A stretch of DNA of 64,000 bases from Oxalobacteraceae bacterium (GCA_003537575.1 DPRS01000047.1:55063-119062); one strand, 5' to 3'; positions 1 to 9,218 are shown, counted from the stretch's first letter. Numbers and translations: made by a program. Notes: generated from the letters alone by a model not told the origin.

Positions 1-1655
1 GTGCGCTCGGTGACGGAGACGAGCATGATGTTCATCACGCCGATGCCGCCGACCAGCAGCGAAATGGCGGCGACGGACGCCAGCAGCACGGTCAGGGCAT
101 TCTGCGTTTCGGTGGCGGCTTCCATCAGCGAAGAAGTGCTGCGCACCTGGAAATCTTCCTTGCCATGGCGCTGCAGCAATAGACTTTCGATCGCCGCCTG
201 GGTCGCTTCGATCTGTTCGCCGTTTTCCACCTTGATGCGGAGCGTGTTCAGAAATTGCTTGCCGAAGAGGCGCATGTAGCCGGTCGACAGCGGCACCAGC
301 GCGGTATTGTCCATGTCCGAGCCGAAGGCGCTGGCGCCTTTTCCGGCCAGTACGCCGACCACCTCAAACGGCACGCTTTTTACCAGCACATAGCGGCCCA
401 CCGGATCTTCGCCATCCGGGAACAGGCTTTTCGCCACCGTCTGACCCAATACGATTACCGGCGCATAACCCCGCACATCGGCCTGGCTGATGAAGCTGCC
501 CGAGGCCATGGTCCAGTTCTGCGTGGCGGCGTAATCCGGCCACACGCCAGTCACGCTGGTCTGGAAGTCGAGGTTGCCATACCTTACCGTCGCGCGCATA
601 TTGCGCTCCGGCGAAACGGCGCTGACGTTCGGCAGCTCTTTCAAGGCGTCCGCATCTGCCGTCACCAGCGTGGCGATATCGCCGCTGGGGCGGGTGCCCG
701 GCGCGCCGGGCGACACCAGCAACAGGTTGCTGCCCATCGATTCGATGCGCCGGATCACGTCCTGCTTGCTGCCGTTGCCGATAGCCAGCATGGCCACCAC
801 GGCCGCCACGCCGATCACCACGCCGAGCAAGGTCAGCGCGCTGCGAAACAGGTTGCCGCGAAGGGAACGCAGCGCCATCTTGACCGCTTCGCCGAGGTCG
901 GGCAGCCAGGCAGCGTCGGCATTGGGCTGGCGCTGGACTCTCCGGCGATCGGTTGCGGCGGCCACCACGCCGGTATCGCTGACGATGCGACCGTCGGCAA
1001 TATTGATGATGCGCTGGGCGTTGTCGGCGACCTTCGGATCATGGGTGATCAGGATGATCGTGTGGCCATCCGCATGCAATTGCTTCAGCAGCCGCAGCAC
1101 TTCTTCGCCGCTCTTGCTATCCAGCGCGCCGGTCGGCTCGTCGGCCAGGATGACTTCGGCGCCATTCATCAGGGCGCGGGCAATCGATACGCGCTGCTGC
1201 TGGCCGCCGGACAGCTCGGTCGGCCGGTGCTGCACCCGCTCGCCGAGGCCCAGCTTGTCGAGCAGCGCATGCGCGCGCTCGATGCGCTCGCGCTTGGCGC
1301 TGCCGGCGTAGATTGCCGGGAGCTCGACGTTTTCCGCGGCGGTGACCGAGGGCAGCAGGTTATAGCGCTGGAACACAAAGCCGAAGGTGTCGCGCCGCAA
1401 GGAGGCCAGTTCATCCTTCGACAGGGTGGTGACATCGCGGCCTTCGACACGATAACTGCCGCCGCTCGGCCGGTCCAGGCAGCCGATGATATTCATCAGG
1501 CTGGATTTGCCGGAACCGGACTGCCCCATGATGGCGACGAACTCGCCAGGGTAGATTTTCAGCGAGACGCCGTCGAGCGCCCGCACCACTGCATCACCCG
1601 TCGCATAGGTGCGGCTGATGTCCTGCAAGTCGAGCAAGGGTTGGGTGATGGTCAT
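1..1655 (-). CDS. macB: MacB-type efflux ABC transporter, ATPase/permease (partial, 3' end outside window)
   Basis: Inner-membrane fusion of an ABC ATPase and an FtsX-like permease that works with MacA and an outer-membrane channel to export drugs, lipids or peptides. The visible 551 residues contain a Walker A (GQSGSGKSS) near the N-terminus, a signature LSGGQQQR, then the periplasmic core and, at the window edge, the hydrophobic FtsX segment GGIGVMNIMLVSVTERT. About 100 residues are missing compared with usual MacB length. I take the ATG at 1655, which has GCGAGG just upstream; an in-frame ATG at 1670, 3 nt after the macA stop, has no clear Shine-Dalgarno. It follows macA directly, so the two are an operon. 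The family call is firm; the substrate cannot be told from sequence. Confidence 0.93.
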   Translation of the reverse strand, partial: MTITQPLLDLQDISRTYATGDAVVRALDGVSLKIYPGEFVAIMGQSGSGKSSLMNIIGCLDRPSGGSYRVEGRDVTTLSKDELASLRRDTFGFVFQRYNLLPSVTAAENVELPAIYAGSAKRERIERAHALLDKLGLGERVQHRPTELSGGQQQRVSIARALMNGAEVILADEPTGALDSKSGEEVLRLLKQLHADGHTIILITHDPKVADNAQRIINIADGRIVSDTGVVAAATDRRRVQRQPNADAAWLPDLGEAVKMALRSLRGNLFRSALTLLGVVIGVAAVVAMLAIGNGSKQDVIRRIESMGSNLLLVSPGAPGTRPSGDIATLVTADADALKELPNVSAVSPERNMRATVRYGNLDFQTSVTGVWPDYAATQNWTMASGSFISQADVRGYAPVIVLGQTVAKSLFPDGEDPVGRYVLVKSVPFEVVGVLAGKGASAFGSDMDNTALVPLSTGYMRLFGKQFLNTLRIKVENGEQIEATQAAIESLLLQRHGKEDFQVRSTSSLMEAATETQNALTVLLASVAAISLLVGGIGVMNIMLVSVTER

Positions 1656-1673
1656 GATAGCCTCGCTCATTGC

Positions 1674-2894
1674 TTAAAGCCGCGGCCCCATGTTGCGCAT
1701 GCCCTGCCGGCCGCCCGTGTTGCCGGCATTGCGGCCGGCGCCAGCCTGGGCCGGACCAGTCTGCGCCACCACGACCTTGTCGCCGGCGCTCAGGCCGGAG
1801 ACGACCGCAGCGGTGGTGCGGTTGGCGATGCCGATCTTTACCGTGCGCTCGGCGACGCCGTCGGCCGTGGCCACGCGCGCGCGGTACAGCGCGCGGTCTT
1901 TCCCCGGCACACGCTGCAAGGCGGCCAGCGGCACCAGCACCGCGTCGCGGACTTCGTCGAGCACGAAGAACACCTGCACGGTCATATCGGTCATCAATTC
2001 CTGCTGGCGGTTGTCGACATCGACCAGTACGTTGTACAGCACCACATCGTTGACAGTCTCGGGCGTGGGCATCACCTGGCGCACCGTGCCTTTCCAGCGG
2101 CGCTCCGAGTTACCTAGGGTAGTGAAGTAGGCGGGCGCACCAGCCTTGATCCTGGTGATGTCGGCTTCGGCAACCTGCGCCCACACGGTCATGGTGTCCA
2201 GGTTGGCCACGCGCACGATCACCGGCGCGGCCTGATTGGCATTGACCGTCTGGCCTTGCAGCGTGGTTTGCGACACCACGGTGCCGGCCATCGGCGCATA
2301 GATCTTGGTATAGCCGAGATTGGCGATATCGCCGTCCAGCGTGGCTTGCGCCGCCTTGATCTGCGCCTGGGTTGCAGCGACCCTGGCCTTGGCGACCTTC
2401 AGCGCCGACTGGTTCGCTTCCACGGTTTCCTGGCTGATCGCGCGCTCCTTCAGCAAATCCCGGTTGCGGTTGTATTGCTGCTGTGCCAGATCGGCTTCAG
2501 CCTGCTGCTGGATCAGTTGCGCGCGCAGGTTCTCGAGATTGGCGCGGCCGGTGCGGATCTTGGTCTCATACACGGTGGCATCAATCTCGGCGATCAGCTC
2601 GCCTTTGTTGATACGGTCGCCGATGGCGACCTGCACTTTTTTCAATTGGCCGGATACCTGGGTGCCGACATCGACATAGTCTTTCGGCTTGAGCTTGCCC
2701 AGGGAGGTGACGGTCTTTTCAATATCGCCTTGCGTGACTTCGACGGTCTGCAGCGGCGCGGCATTCTTCCTGGCGAAATAGCTGTTGGCGGCGATGCCGC
2801 AGCCGACCAGGGCGAATACGACCAGGCCGATGACGATGAGCTTGCGCGGACGCAGCAGGCTGGCGGCACGAGAGGAGCTTGTTTTTCCCGACAT
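1674..2894 (-). CDS. macA: MacA-type periplasmic adaptor (membrane fusion protein)
   Basis: A 406-residue adaptor that links the inner-membrane pump MacB to an outer-membrane channel. It has a short basic N-terminus, one membrane anchor at about residues 19-37 (LIVIGLVVFALVGCG), the split biotinyl-lipoyl region with a helical hairpin between the halves (rich in A, Q and N), and a beta-barrel domain. The C-terminus ends in a Gly/Asn-rich tail (AGAGRNAGNTGGRQGMRN). It is the first gene of the macAB operon and is divergent from a BaeS/BaeR-like two-component pair about 170 bp away, which suggests shared control of envelope-stress efflux. No outer-membrane partner (TolC type) lies in the visible part, so the channel is either beyond the left edge or encoded elsewhere. 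Confidence 0.93.
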   Translation of the reverse strand: MSGKTSSSRAASLLRPRKLIVIGLVVFALVGCGIAANSYFARKNAAPLQTVEVTQGDIEKTVTSLGKLKPKDYVDVGTQVSGQLKKVQVAIGDRINKGELIAEIDATVYETKIRTGRANLENLRAQLIQQQAEADLAQQQYNRNRDLLKERAISQETVEANQSALKVAKARVAATQAQIKAAQATLDGDIANLGYTKIYAPMAGTVVSQTTLQGQTVNANQAAPVIVRVANLDTMTVWAQVAEADITRIKAGAPAYFTTLGNSERRWKGTVRQVMPTPETVNDVVLYNVLVDVDNRQQELMTDMTVQVFFVLDEVRDAVLVPLAALQRVPGKDRALYRARVATADGVAERTVKIGIANRTTAAVVSGLSAGDKVVVAQTGPAQAGAGRNAGNTGGRQGMRNMGPRL

Positions 2895-3028
2895 CTTGCA
2901 TTCCTTTCAAAAAGACGGTGCACGGCGGCGCGCCGCTCATCCTTTTTTCGATGGAGCCATCATGCCTGCCAAATGTGAAGAAAATTTGAAGATTGGTGCA
3001 GGCGCGGTTTTCGCCGGAAGCCCGCCCC

Positions 3029-3034
3029 TATAAT
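3029..3034 (+). promoter_or_regulatory. -10 element (TATAAT) upstream of the two-component operon
   Basis: A perfect TATAAT lies 30 bp before the ATG at 3064. No good -35 sits at 16-18 bp, which would fit a promoter that needs an activator such as the encoded response regulator. The -35 gap is seen; the activation is inference. Confidence 0.45.
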
Positions 3035-3063
3035 GGTGGCTCGATCCTTTGCATATCAGGCAA

Positions 3064-4479
3064 ATGCCCATCCGACCCGGCATCACATCGAAGCTGTTTT
3101 TCGCCATCCTGCTGACCTGCGTGGTGATCGCGCTGGCGATGGCTGCGGCCATGCGCACCAGTTTCAACCAGGGATTCCTCGGCTATCTCAACGAGCAGGA
3201 AGAGCAGCGGCTGGAAACCCTGCGTCCGACGCTGGCGAGCGCCTATGCGCAGCATGGCAACTGGGATTTTCTTCGTCACAATCCACGCCGCTGGTTTTCC
3301 CTGATTCGCCCGCCGGGCATGCCGGCATCCGAGGGCAGCCCGGGCAGGCAACGCCCGGCGCCGCCGGAATCCGATTTGACGGGTTTGAGCCTGCGGGTAA
3401 GCCTGCTCGATGCGCAAAAAAATCTCGTCATCGGCAATCCGCGCCTGAGTCCGGATGCGAAACTGAAGACGATTGAAGTCGACGGCCAAACGGTCGGTTG
3501 GGTAGCGCTCGTGCCGTTCCAGCAAGTGAGCACCGGCGCCGCGTTGCGCTTCCAGGCGCAGCAACTGAAATCCAGTTACCTCATTGGCGGGATTGCCATC
3601 CTGCTGGCGGCGCTGGTGGCCTGGCTGCTGGCGCGCATGTTCCTTGCTCCGCTCAGGCATATCGCCGCGGCCACTCACCGGCTGACCACCGGCGATTATG
3701 CCACCCGGGTTGAGGTGGCCAGCCGCGACGAGCTCGGCCAGCTTGCCGAAGACTTCAACCACCTGGCCCTGACGCTGGGCAAAAACGAAAAACTGCGGCG
3801 CGCATTCATGGCCGATGTATCGCACGAATTGCGCACGCCGCTGGCCGTGCTGAAGGGCGAACTGGAAGCGCTGCAGGATGGCGTGCGGCCTTTGACGCCT
3901 GCGGCAATCCTGTCATTGCAATCCGAAGTCGCTACGCTCGGCAAGCTGATCGACGATTTGTATGAGCTGTCGCTGTCGGATGCCGGCGCCTTGAGTTACC
4001 GAAAATCGCAGACCGATATTCTTGACGTGCTGCGCATGGCGGCCGATGCCTTCCGGGAGCGGTTCGCGCAGCGCGAGATTGCGCTGGAGATGGACATTCC
4101 CACGCGGCAGGCGGCGTTCTGCCATGCCGATCCGGATCGCCTGCGCCAGCTGTTTGCCAACCTGCTGGAAAACGCTGCCCGCTATACCGACGCCGGCGGC
4201 AAGCTGGTGATTACCGCCGCGCTTGAACAGCGCACCATCAAGCTGGAATTCCAGGACACCAAGCCAGGTGTTCCGGATGACATGCTGCCGCACTTGTTCG
4301 AGCGATTCTTTCGCGGCGAACAATCGCGCAGCCGCAGTACCGGCGGCGCCGGGCTGGGGCTGGCGATCTGCCGCAACATCGTCGAATCCCATCAGGGCAC
4401 GATAGCGGCAAGCGCGTCGCCGCTGGGCGGCTTGCGCATCACGGTCACGCTGCCGCTGGCAAATGGAGTTACCTCATGA
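3064..4479 (+). CDS. baeS: BaeS-like envelope-stress sensor histidine kinase
   Basis: A 471-residue membrane sensor kinase. It has one N-terminal membrane segment (SKLFFAILLTCVVIALAMA), a periplasmic sensor of about 140 residues, a second membrane segment, a HAMP linker, the dimerisation box SHELRTP with the phospho-acceptor His at residue 254, an N box (NLLENAARYTDAGG), and a C-terminal ATP lid GGAGLGLAICRNIVESHQG. The G1 box reads DTKPGVPDD rather than DxGxG; a similar relaxed DSAPG occurs in BaeS, which supports this assignment. ATG 3064 is preferred over the upstream TTG at 3049. Its stop overlaps the response-regulator start by 4 nt (ATGA). It is divergent from macAB, a plausible target. 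Confidence 0.85.
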   Translation: MPIRPGITSKLFFAILLTCVVIALAMAAAMRTSFNQGFLGYLNEQEEQRLETLRPTLASAYAQHGNWDFLRHNPRRWFSLIRPPGMPASEGSPGRQRPAPPESDLTGLSLRVSLLDAQKNLVIGNPRLSPDAKLKTIEVDGQTVGWVALVPFQQVSTGAALRFQAQQLKSSYLIGGIAILLAALVAWLLARMFLAPLRHIAAATHRLTTGDYATRVEVASRDELGQLAEDFNHLALTLGKNEKLRRAFMADVSHELRTPLAVLKGELEALQDGVRPLTPAAILSLQSEVATLGKLIDDLYELSLSDAGALSYRKSQTDILDVLRMAADAFRERFAQREIALEMDIPTRQAAFCHADPDRLRQLFANLLENAARYTDAGGKLVITAALEQRTIKLEFQDTKPGVPDDMLPHLFERFFRGEQSRSRSTGGAGLGLAICRNIVESHQGTIAASASPLGGLRITVTLPLANGVTS

Positions 4480-5171
4480 GTGATCACGCTGCGACAAATT
4501 CCGCCTGCATCATGATCGTCGAAGACGAGCCCAAGCTGGCTGCGCTGCTGGCCGACTATCTGCACGTCGGCGGCTATCAGACGTCCATCATCGCCAATGG
4601 CCTGGATGCCATACCGGCGATAAAGAAGTCGGTACCGGACCTGGTACTGCTCGATTTAATGCTTCCCGGCAAGAATGGCATCGATATCTGTCGCGAACTG
4701 CGTAGCTTCAGCCATGTGCCGGTCATCATGGTCACCGCCAAAGTGGAAGAGATTGATCGGCTGCTGGGACTGCAAATCGGCGCCGACGATTATATTTGCA
4801 AGCCTTTCAGCCCGCGTGAAGTTGTGGCGCGGGTGCAGGCCATACTGCGGCGCGCCGGCTATGCCAGCGACAAGCCGATGCCGCCGGCCGGCCTCCTCAT
4901 GGATGAATCGAAGCATGAAGCCACCCTCAATGGCCAGACCCTGGATTTGACGCCGGTGGAGTTCCGTTTGCTGAAAACCCTCTGCGACAATGAAGGCCGG
5001 GTGCTTTCCCGCGATCAGCTGATGAACAAGGTTTATCCGGACTATCGTGTCGTCACGGATCGCACAGTCGATACTCACATCAAGAACCTGCGCCGCAAGC
5101 TGGACCATGCCTCGCCGGATCGTGAATTGATCCATTCAATTTACGGGCTGGGTTATCGCTTCGAGAAATAG
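4476..5171 (+). CDS. baeR: BaeR-like OmpR-family response regulator
   Basis: A 231-residue two-domain regulator. The receiver domain has the acidic pair E16-D17 (VEDEPK), the phospho-acceptor D60 (LLDLMLPG), the T/K switch residues (MVTAK, and the K of CKPFSPRE), and the C-terminal winged helix ends in the typical RVVTDRTVDTHIKNLRRKL and SIYGLGYRFEK. The KPFSPREVVARVQAILRR stretch is typical of the BaeR branch. It overlaps the kinase gene by 4 nt, so they are co-translated. In enterobacteria BaeSR activates mdtABC; here the adjacent efflux genes are macAB, so a regulatory link is inferred from position only. Confidence 0.87.
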   Translation: MSDHAATNSACIMIVEDEPKLAALLADYLHVGGYQTSIIANGLDAIPAIKKSVPDLVLLDLMLPGKNGIDICRELRSFSHVPVIMVTAKVEEIDRLLGLQIGADDYICKPFSPREVVARVQAILRRAGYASDKPMPPAGLLMDESKHEATLNGQTLDLTPVEFRLLKTLCDNEGRVLSRDQLMNKVYPDYRVVTDRTVDTHIKNLRRKLDHASPDRELIHSIYGLGYRFEK

Positions 5172-5239
5172 ACGGCTCTCACAATCTTGCTTTCCACCAT
5201 GCTTGCATGAGTAGAACTGGCCGAACGGCTAGTCGCTTT

Positions 5240-5321
5240 GATACCGTAAAAATACGGTATCCGCGGTCGGCCGAATGCCATTGCATGAATAATATCTCCC
5301 GTCCGAATACCAGATATTCGG
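5240..5321. repeat. two perfect short inverted repeats in the phaZ leader
   Basis: The 230 bp between baeR and the depolymerase gene hold GATACCGTA/TACGGTATC (arms 5240-5248 and 5253-5261, 4-nt loop) and CCGAATA/TATTCGG (arms 5303-5309 and 5315-5321, 5-nt loop). The first could end the baeSR transcript, but no T-tract follows. The second could be an operator or a leader hairpin. Both are direct observations; the roles are open. Confidence 0.5.
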
Positions 5322-5401
5322 TCCATGAATAAGGCCGTAGAGCCAATAAAAACATAGCTGCGCTGTACTACATCGCAACCAATCAAAAGGAGAAACTCGG
5401 A

Positions 5402-7156
5402 ATGCGTATGAATTACAAGACAATCGCTGTTTCACTCATGCTCGGCGCTCTGTCGGCATCTGCATATGCACTTACCCCCGGCAGCGGTACCTGGGTCAAG
5501 GAAACCACGCTGTTCGGCCTGCAGGATGCCTATACTTACGTGCCCAAGAATACCGCGCCCGCCACGATCGGCAAGGGCCGCGCATTGATGCTCACCCTGC
5601 ACGGCTGCGGCATGACCGCAGCCGGCAACGTCATCAACCGCAAATACAACTGGGAAGACACCGCCGAAAAATACGGCATGGTCGTGATCGCTCCCACGGT
5701 TCCGGCTGGCACCACCACGACCCGCAAGTATGCCGGCTGCTGGGACTGGTTCGGCGCCGGCCACAGCCGCAGCACCCGCGACGAAGCCATTCTGCTCAAG
5801 CTGATCGATGCGGTCAAAGCGCGCCCCGAACTGGACATCGACCCGAAACAGATCTACGTTACCGGCCTTTCCGCCGGCGGCGGCCTGGTCGTCGACCTGG
5901 GTTGCGTCGCGCCGGATTACTTTGCCGGCATGGGCATCAACGCCGGGCCGGCGCTCAATACGCCTGCTACCGCGGGGGTCGGCTCCAAGTCGACTCGCAC
6001 GCCGCAACAGGTGGCTGCCGACTGCAAGGCCTACGCAGGCAATTACAGCACAGCCTTGAATACCCAGATCACCTCGGTCGTCAACGGCTCGACCGATTCG
6101 GTCGTCGATCCCACCCATGACTGGACCAACCGTGACGGCATGAAGCTCGCCTATGGCGCCACCACCAGCGCCGGCACCATCACCGAGGTGAAGAGCACCG
6201 GTACCTTGTGGAAGGACAGTGCCAGCAATATCCGCGTTTCCTATATCGAAGCGACCGGCATGGGTCATGCGTGGCCGGCCGGCGCCGGCGGCAGCGGCGG
6301 CGGACTTTATGTCGATTACACCCACGTCAACTATCCGGCTTATGTGACGAAGTTCTTCTTCGATAACAACTTGCGTGTCGAGCGCGGGAATCCGGATCCT
6401 GTCGTCACCAGCTGCAAGGCGACAGTTGCATCGAGCACCGCCACAGCCGTCACTATCAGCGGCACTGCCACCGACAATGATCCGATCACTGGCTATCAGG
6501 TGACGATCAACGGCCCGACACCTGTCTACGACAACGCGGCAGGTAGCGGCACCAGCTTCAGCAAGCTGTACACGGGGCTGTCCAACGGCAGTTACAACGT
6601 GATCGTGACCGCCAGCGACAATGTCGACAGCGGATCCAATGTGTCGCCAGCGCCCTGCACTACCTCGTTCCAGATCGGTCCGGTAGTGCTGGTGCCGCCG
6701 TCCAATGTGAGCGCACCGCCATCGTCCATCACCGCCAGCGAAATCGGCCTGACCTGGAGCAACGTCACCGGCGCCACCAGCTATAAGGTCACCCGCACTG
6801 GCGGCCCGACTGGTACGGTGGTCTTGTCGGTTCCGGCGGCAAGCGGCACGGTGACCAGCCATACCGCAACCGGCCTGACTGAACAGACGCAGTACACCTT
6901 CACCGTGCAGTCGGTCAATGCGGATGGTGAAAGTGCCGCATCGCCGCCCGTGACGGTGGCTACCAAGTCTGCGTTCATCTGCACCGCAACGACGTCCAGC
7001 AATTATGCGCATGTCACGGGAGGACGCGCGTACGCCTCCGGCGGCTACGCGTATGCAAAGGGTTCCAATACCAGGATGGGCTTGTACAACACGTTCTATA
7101 CCAGCACCCTGGCACAGACGGCACCCGGTTATTACAACGTTGGCAACTGCCCTTAA
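5402..7156 (+). CDS. phaZ: extracellular poly(3-hydroxybutyrate) depolymerase
   Basis: A 584-residue secreted serine esterase that degrades short-chain PHA outside the cell. Residues 1-23 are a signal peptide ending ASAYA. The catalytic domain has the oxyanion motif LHGCG before the lipase box GLSAGG (nucleophile S157), then candidate Asp (DPTHDW) and His (GMGHAWPAG). Two beta-sandwich modules follow: about residues 330-425 (ending QIGPVVLV) and a fibronectin-III domain at about 430-520 (GLTWSNVTGATSYKV). The last 60 residues (FICTATTSSNYAH to YYNVGNCP) look like the polymer-binding tail of PHB depolymerases. AAGGAG lies 9 nt before the chosen ATG. The gene stands alone, ends at a strong terminator, and no PHA synthesis genes are nearby. 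Confidence 0.92.
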   Translation: MRMNYKTIAVSLMLGALSASAYALTPGSGTWVKETTLFGLQDAYTYVPKNTAPATIGKGRALMLTLHGCGMTAAGNVINRKYNWEDTAEKYGMVVIAPTVPAGTTTTRKYAGCWDWFGAGHSRSTRDEAILLKLIDAVKARPELDIDPKQIYVTGLSAGGGLVVDLGCVAPDYFAGMGINAGPALNTPATAGVGSKSTRTPQQVAADCKAYAGNYSTALNTQITSVVNGSTDSVVDPTHDWTNRDGMKLAYGATTSAGTITEVKSTGTLWKDSASNIRVSYIEATGMGHAWPAGAGGSGGGLYVDYTHVNYPAYVTKFFFDNNLRVERGNPDPVVTSCKATVASSTATAVTISGTATDNDPITGYQVTINGPTPVYDNAAGSGTSFSKLYTGLSNGSYNVIVTASDNVDSGSNVSPAPCTTSFQIGPVVLVPPSNVSAPPSSITASEIGLTWSNVTGATSYKVTRTGGPTGTVVLSVPAASGTVTSHTATGLTEQTQYTFTVQSVNADGESAASPPVTVATKSAFICTATTSSNYAHVTGGRAYASGGYAYAKGSNTRMGLYNTFYTSTLAQTAPGYYNVGNCP

Positions 7157-7230
7157 CCGCAATCGCAATGAAGCTACTGTTTAAGCCACTGTTTCGGTGA
7201 AATTCTGAAACTGGTCAGGCTTGACTGACA

Positions 7231-7260
7231 AAAGGCGGACCGCATGGTCCGCCTTTTCTT
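7231..7260 (+). terminator. Rho-independent terminator after phaZ
   Basis: Perfect 11-bp stem AAAGGCGGACC/GGTCCGCCTTT with a GCAT loop, followed by a T-rich tail. It separates the depolymerase from the ABC operon. Confidence 0.9.
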
Positions 7261-7277
7261 TTCAATTTTCTATTTCC

Positions 7278-7298
7278 CTTATGCAGCCTGAGCATAAG
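7278..7298. promoter_or_regulatory. inverted repeat upstream of ABC operon, possible operator
   Basis: CTTATGC and GCATAAG are exact inverted copies separated by 7 nt, about 70 bp upstream of the -10 at 7367. Spacing and position suit a dimeric regulator site. The regulator is unknown. Confidence 0.4.
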
Positions 7299-7366
7299 CA
7301 TAGAAAATAATAATTCTTGTGCTGACAATAATAGCTGGCTAACCTTCAAGCTCTAGCCAAGTCTTC

Positions 7367-7372
7367 TATAAT
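7367..7372 (+). promoter_or_regulatory. -10 element (TATAAT) for the NitT/TauT-type operon
   Basis: TATAAT with a weak TTCAAG 16 bp upstream. It overlaps the ATG at 7371, so that codon is unlikely to be translated and the start at 7404 is preferred. A GGCTA/TAGCC repeat (7337-7341, 7354-7358) brackets the -35 region. Confidence 0.5.
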
Positions 7373-7403
7373 GCCGGGCTTACCCGGTGTCTTTTGGTTT
7401 CCA

Positions 7404-8174
7404 ATGAAACTATCATTTAATAATATTACAAAGAATTTTGCCGATTTGCAGGTTGTCGAACACTTCAGTTCTGAAATGCAAACCGGTGAGCTGGTGGCAC
7501 TGGTTGGCCCCTCTGGGTGCGGCAAGTCGACGCTGCTGCACATTGCCGCCGGCCTGGAAAAACCGAGTGCAGGCAGTATCCTGGCCGACGGCAAACCGGT
7601 GACCGGGCCGCATCCGGAACGCATGCTGATGTTCCAGGAAAACGCCCTCTATCCCTGGCTGACCCTGGTGCAGAACGTCGCGATGGCGCTGGAATTGCAG
7701 AAAGCTCCCAAGGCCGAAGCGCGCAAGCAGGCAGTGGCGTGGCTGGCCAAGGTCAAGCTGCAGGGCTTTGAAGAGTATTACCCGCACCAGGTCTCGGGTG
7801 GCATGCGGCAGCGTTGCGCGCTGGCGCGCGCCTTCGTCTCGCAACCCAAAGTATTGTTGCTCGATGAACCATTCGGCGCGCTCGATGCCCTGACGCGCAT
7901 GACACTGCAAGATGCCCTGCGCGATCTGATCCGCGAAGTGCGGCCGACGGTACTGCTGGTGACGCACGATGTGGATGAAGCGCTGTTCCTGGCTGATCGC
8001 ATTCTGGTGTTCAGCCATCGCCCGGCCACGGTGCTCAAGGAATTCAACCTGGCGCACCACGAGAAGAGCCACGATCTGTCGGAATTTGCCGCCATGCGGC
8101 GCGAGATCCTCAGCTTGCTCGGCATTCATGCCGAGCAGGAAGTAGTCAACCCATTGGAAGGAGTGGAAGTATGA
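7404..8174 (+). CDS. NitT/TauT-family ABC transporter ATP-binding protein
   Basis: A 256-residue cytoplasmic ATPase that powers import of a small, usually sulfonate-, nitrate- or pyrimidine-like, substrate. It carries Walker A GPSGCGKST, Q-loop FQENALYPWLT, signature VSGGMRQRCALARAF, Walker B VLLLDEPFGALD and the switch THDVDEA. It is the first gene of the operon; its stop overlaps the start of the binding-protein gene by 4 nt. The ligand cannot be assigned from sequence; no desulfonation or nitrate reduction genes are nearby. Confidence 0.9.
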   Translation: MKLSFNNITKNFADLQVVEHFSSEMQTGELVALVGPSGCGKSTLLHIAAGLEKPSAGSILADGKPVTGPHPERMLMFQENALYPWLTLVQNVAMALELQKAPKAEARKQAVAWLAKVKLQGFEEYYPHQVSGGMRQRCALARAFVSQPKVLLLDEPFGALDALTRMTLQDALRDLIREVRPTVLLVTHDVDEALFLADRILVFSHRPATVLKEFNLAHHEKSHDLSEFAAMRREILSLLGIHAEQEVVNPLEGVEV

Positions 8175-9178
8175 AATTGTTTTCCAAGTTTTCTCGCCTG
8201 ATGCTGGCCGCGGTGGCGACGCTGGCACTGTCCGGCCAGGCATTGGCCGCCGATAAGTTCAAGGTCGGCTACATCCGCGTGATGGACGATGCGCAAGCCA
8301 TCGCCGCGCAAGAAGGCGGCTTTTACAAAAAGCATGGCCTGGATGTAGAACTGGTTGAATTCAAGTCCGGCACCGACCTGATCAAGGCGATCGTCGGCGG
8401 CCAGCTCGACACCGGCGTGCTTGGCTTCACCAATGCGGTGGCCTGGGCTTCCAAGGGCGCCGACCTGAAGGTAGTGAGCGGCGCGCAGCATGGTTACCAT
8501 GCCATCCTGGTGCGTGAAGATGCCGGCGTCAACAAGGTGGCCGACCTGAAGGGCAAGACCCTGGCTTCGCAAGCCGAAGGCAGCACCGCCGATACGGTGC
8601 TGAAAGGCGTGGTCCTGAAGAATGCCGGCCTGAAGATCGACGACGTCAATGTGATGGGCGTCTCGCCGCAGGTGGCGGTGCAGTCGCTGGTCGGCAAGCG
8701 CGTTGACGCTGCCTTCTTGTTCGAGCCGCAAGCCAGCATCGCGCAGCTGATCGCGCCGGTCAAGCAAATCTATGAAATCGGCGAAGTCTGGCCCTTCCCC
8801 TGCATGGTGGTGATCACTTCGGGCGAGACCCTGAAGAAGCGCCGCGCCGAGGTGTGGAAGTCGCTTGATGCGCAGAAGGAAGCCATCGACCTGCTGCAGA
8901 AGAAGCCGGCCGAAGCATCCAAGCTGATCGCCAACTATTTCATTTCCGAGCCGACCCTGAAAACCCTGAAGAAGGGTGACGTGCCGCGTGAGGAAGTGAT
9001 TACTTCCGCCATCAAGAGCCAGACCTTCAGCGCAGTGCTAACGTCCAAGGAAGAGGCACGCATGCAGGAAATCGCCAATATCATGCAGGAGCAGGGCGCG
9101 CTGAAGACCCGTGACGGCAAGGCTTTCGACGTCAAGTCGATCCTCGATCTCTCCTGGCAAAAGGAACGCAAGCTGTAA
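8171..9178 (+). CDS. ABC transporter periplasmic substrate-binding protein (NitT/TauT, SsuA/THI5-like)
   Basis: A 335-residue secreted receptor for the adjacent importer. Residues 1-26 form a signal peptide (cleavage after GQALA). The mature N-terminus FKVGYIRVMDDAQAIAAQEGGFYKKHGLDVELVEF has the fold start typical of the SsuA/NMT1 group, and GGQLDTGVLGFTNAV matches the second lobe hinge. It overlaps the ATPase gene by 4 nt. A hairpin with a U-tract after its stop would leave most transcripts ending here, giving more binding protein than permease. Confidence 0.88.
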   Translation: MKLFSKFSRLMLAAVATLALSGQALAADKFKVGYIRVMDDAQAIAAQEGGFYKKHGLDVELVEFKSGTDLIKAIVGGQLDTGVLGFTNAVAWASKGADLKVVSGAQHGYHAILVREDAGVNKVADLKGKTLASQAEGSTADTVLKGVVLKNAGLKIDDVNVMGVSPQVAVQSLVGKRVDAAFLFEPQASIAQLIAPVKQIYEIGEVWPFPCMVVITSGETLKKRRAEVWKSLDAQKEAIDLLQKKPAEASKLIANYFISEPTLKTLKKGDVPREEVITSAIKSQTFSAVLTSKEEARMQEIANIMQEQGALKTRDGKAFDVKSILDLSWQKERKL

Positions 9179-9218
9179 GTGGTAATTGCTATTGATACTA
9201 CGGCTTTCGCAGGTAAAT

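Noticed and set aside
255..2117. 620-residue open frame on the plus strand over macAB
   Set aside because: Shadow of macA/macB: no motif, low-complexity His/Gln-rich, and the reverse strand has clear ABC and adaptor motifs.
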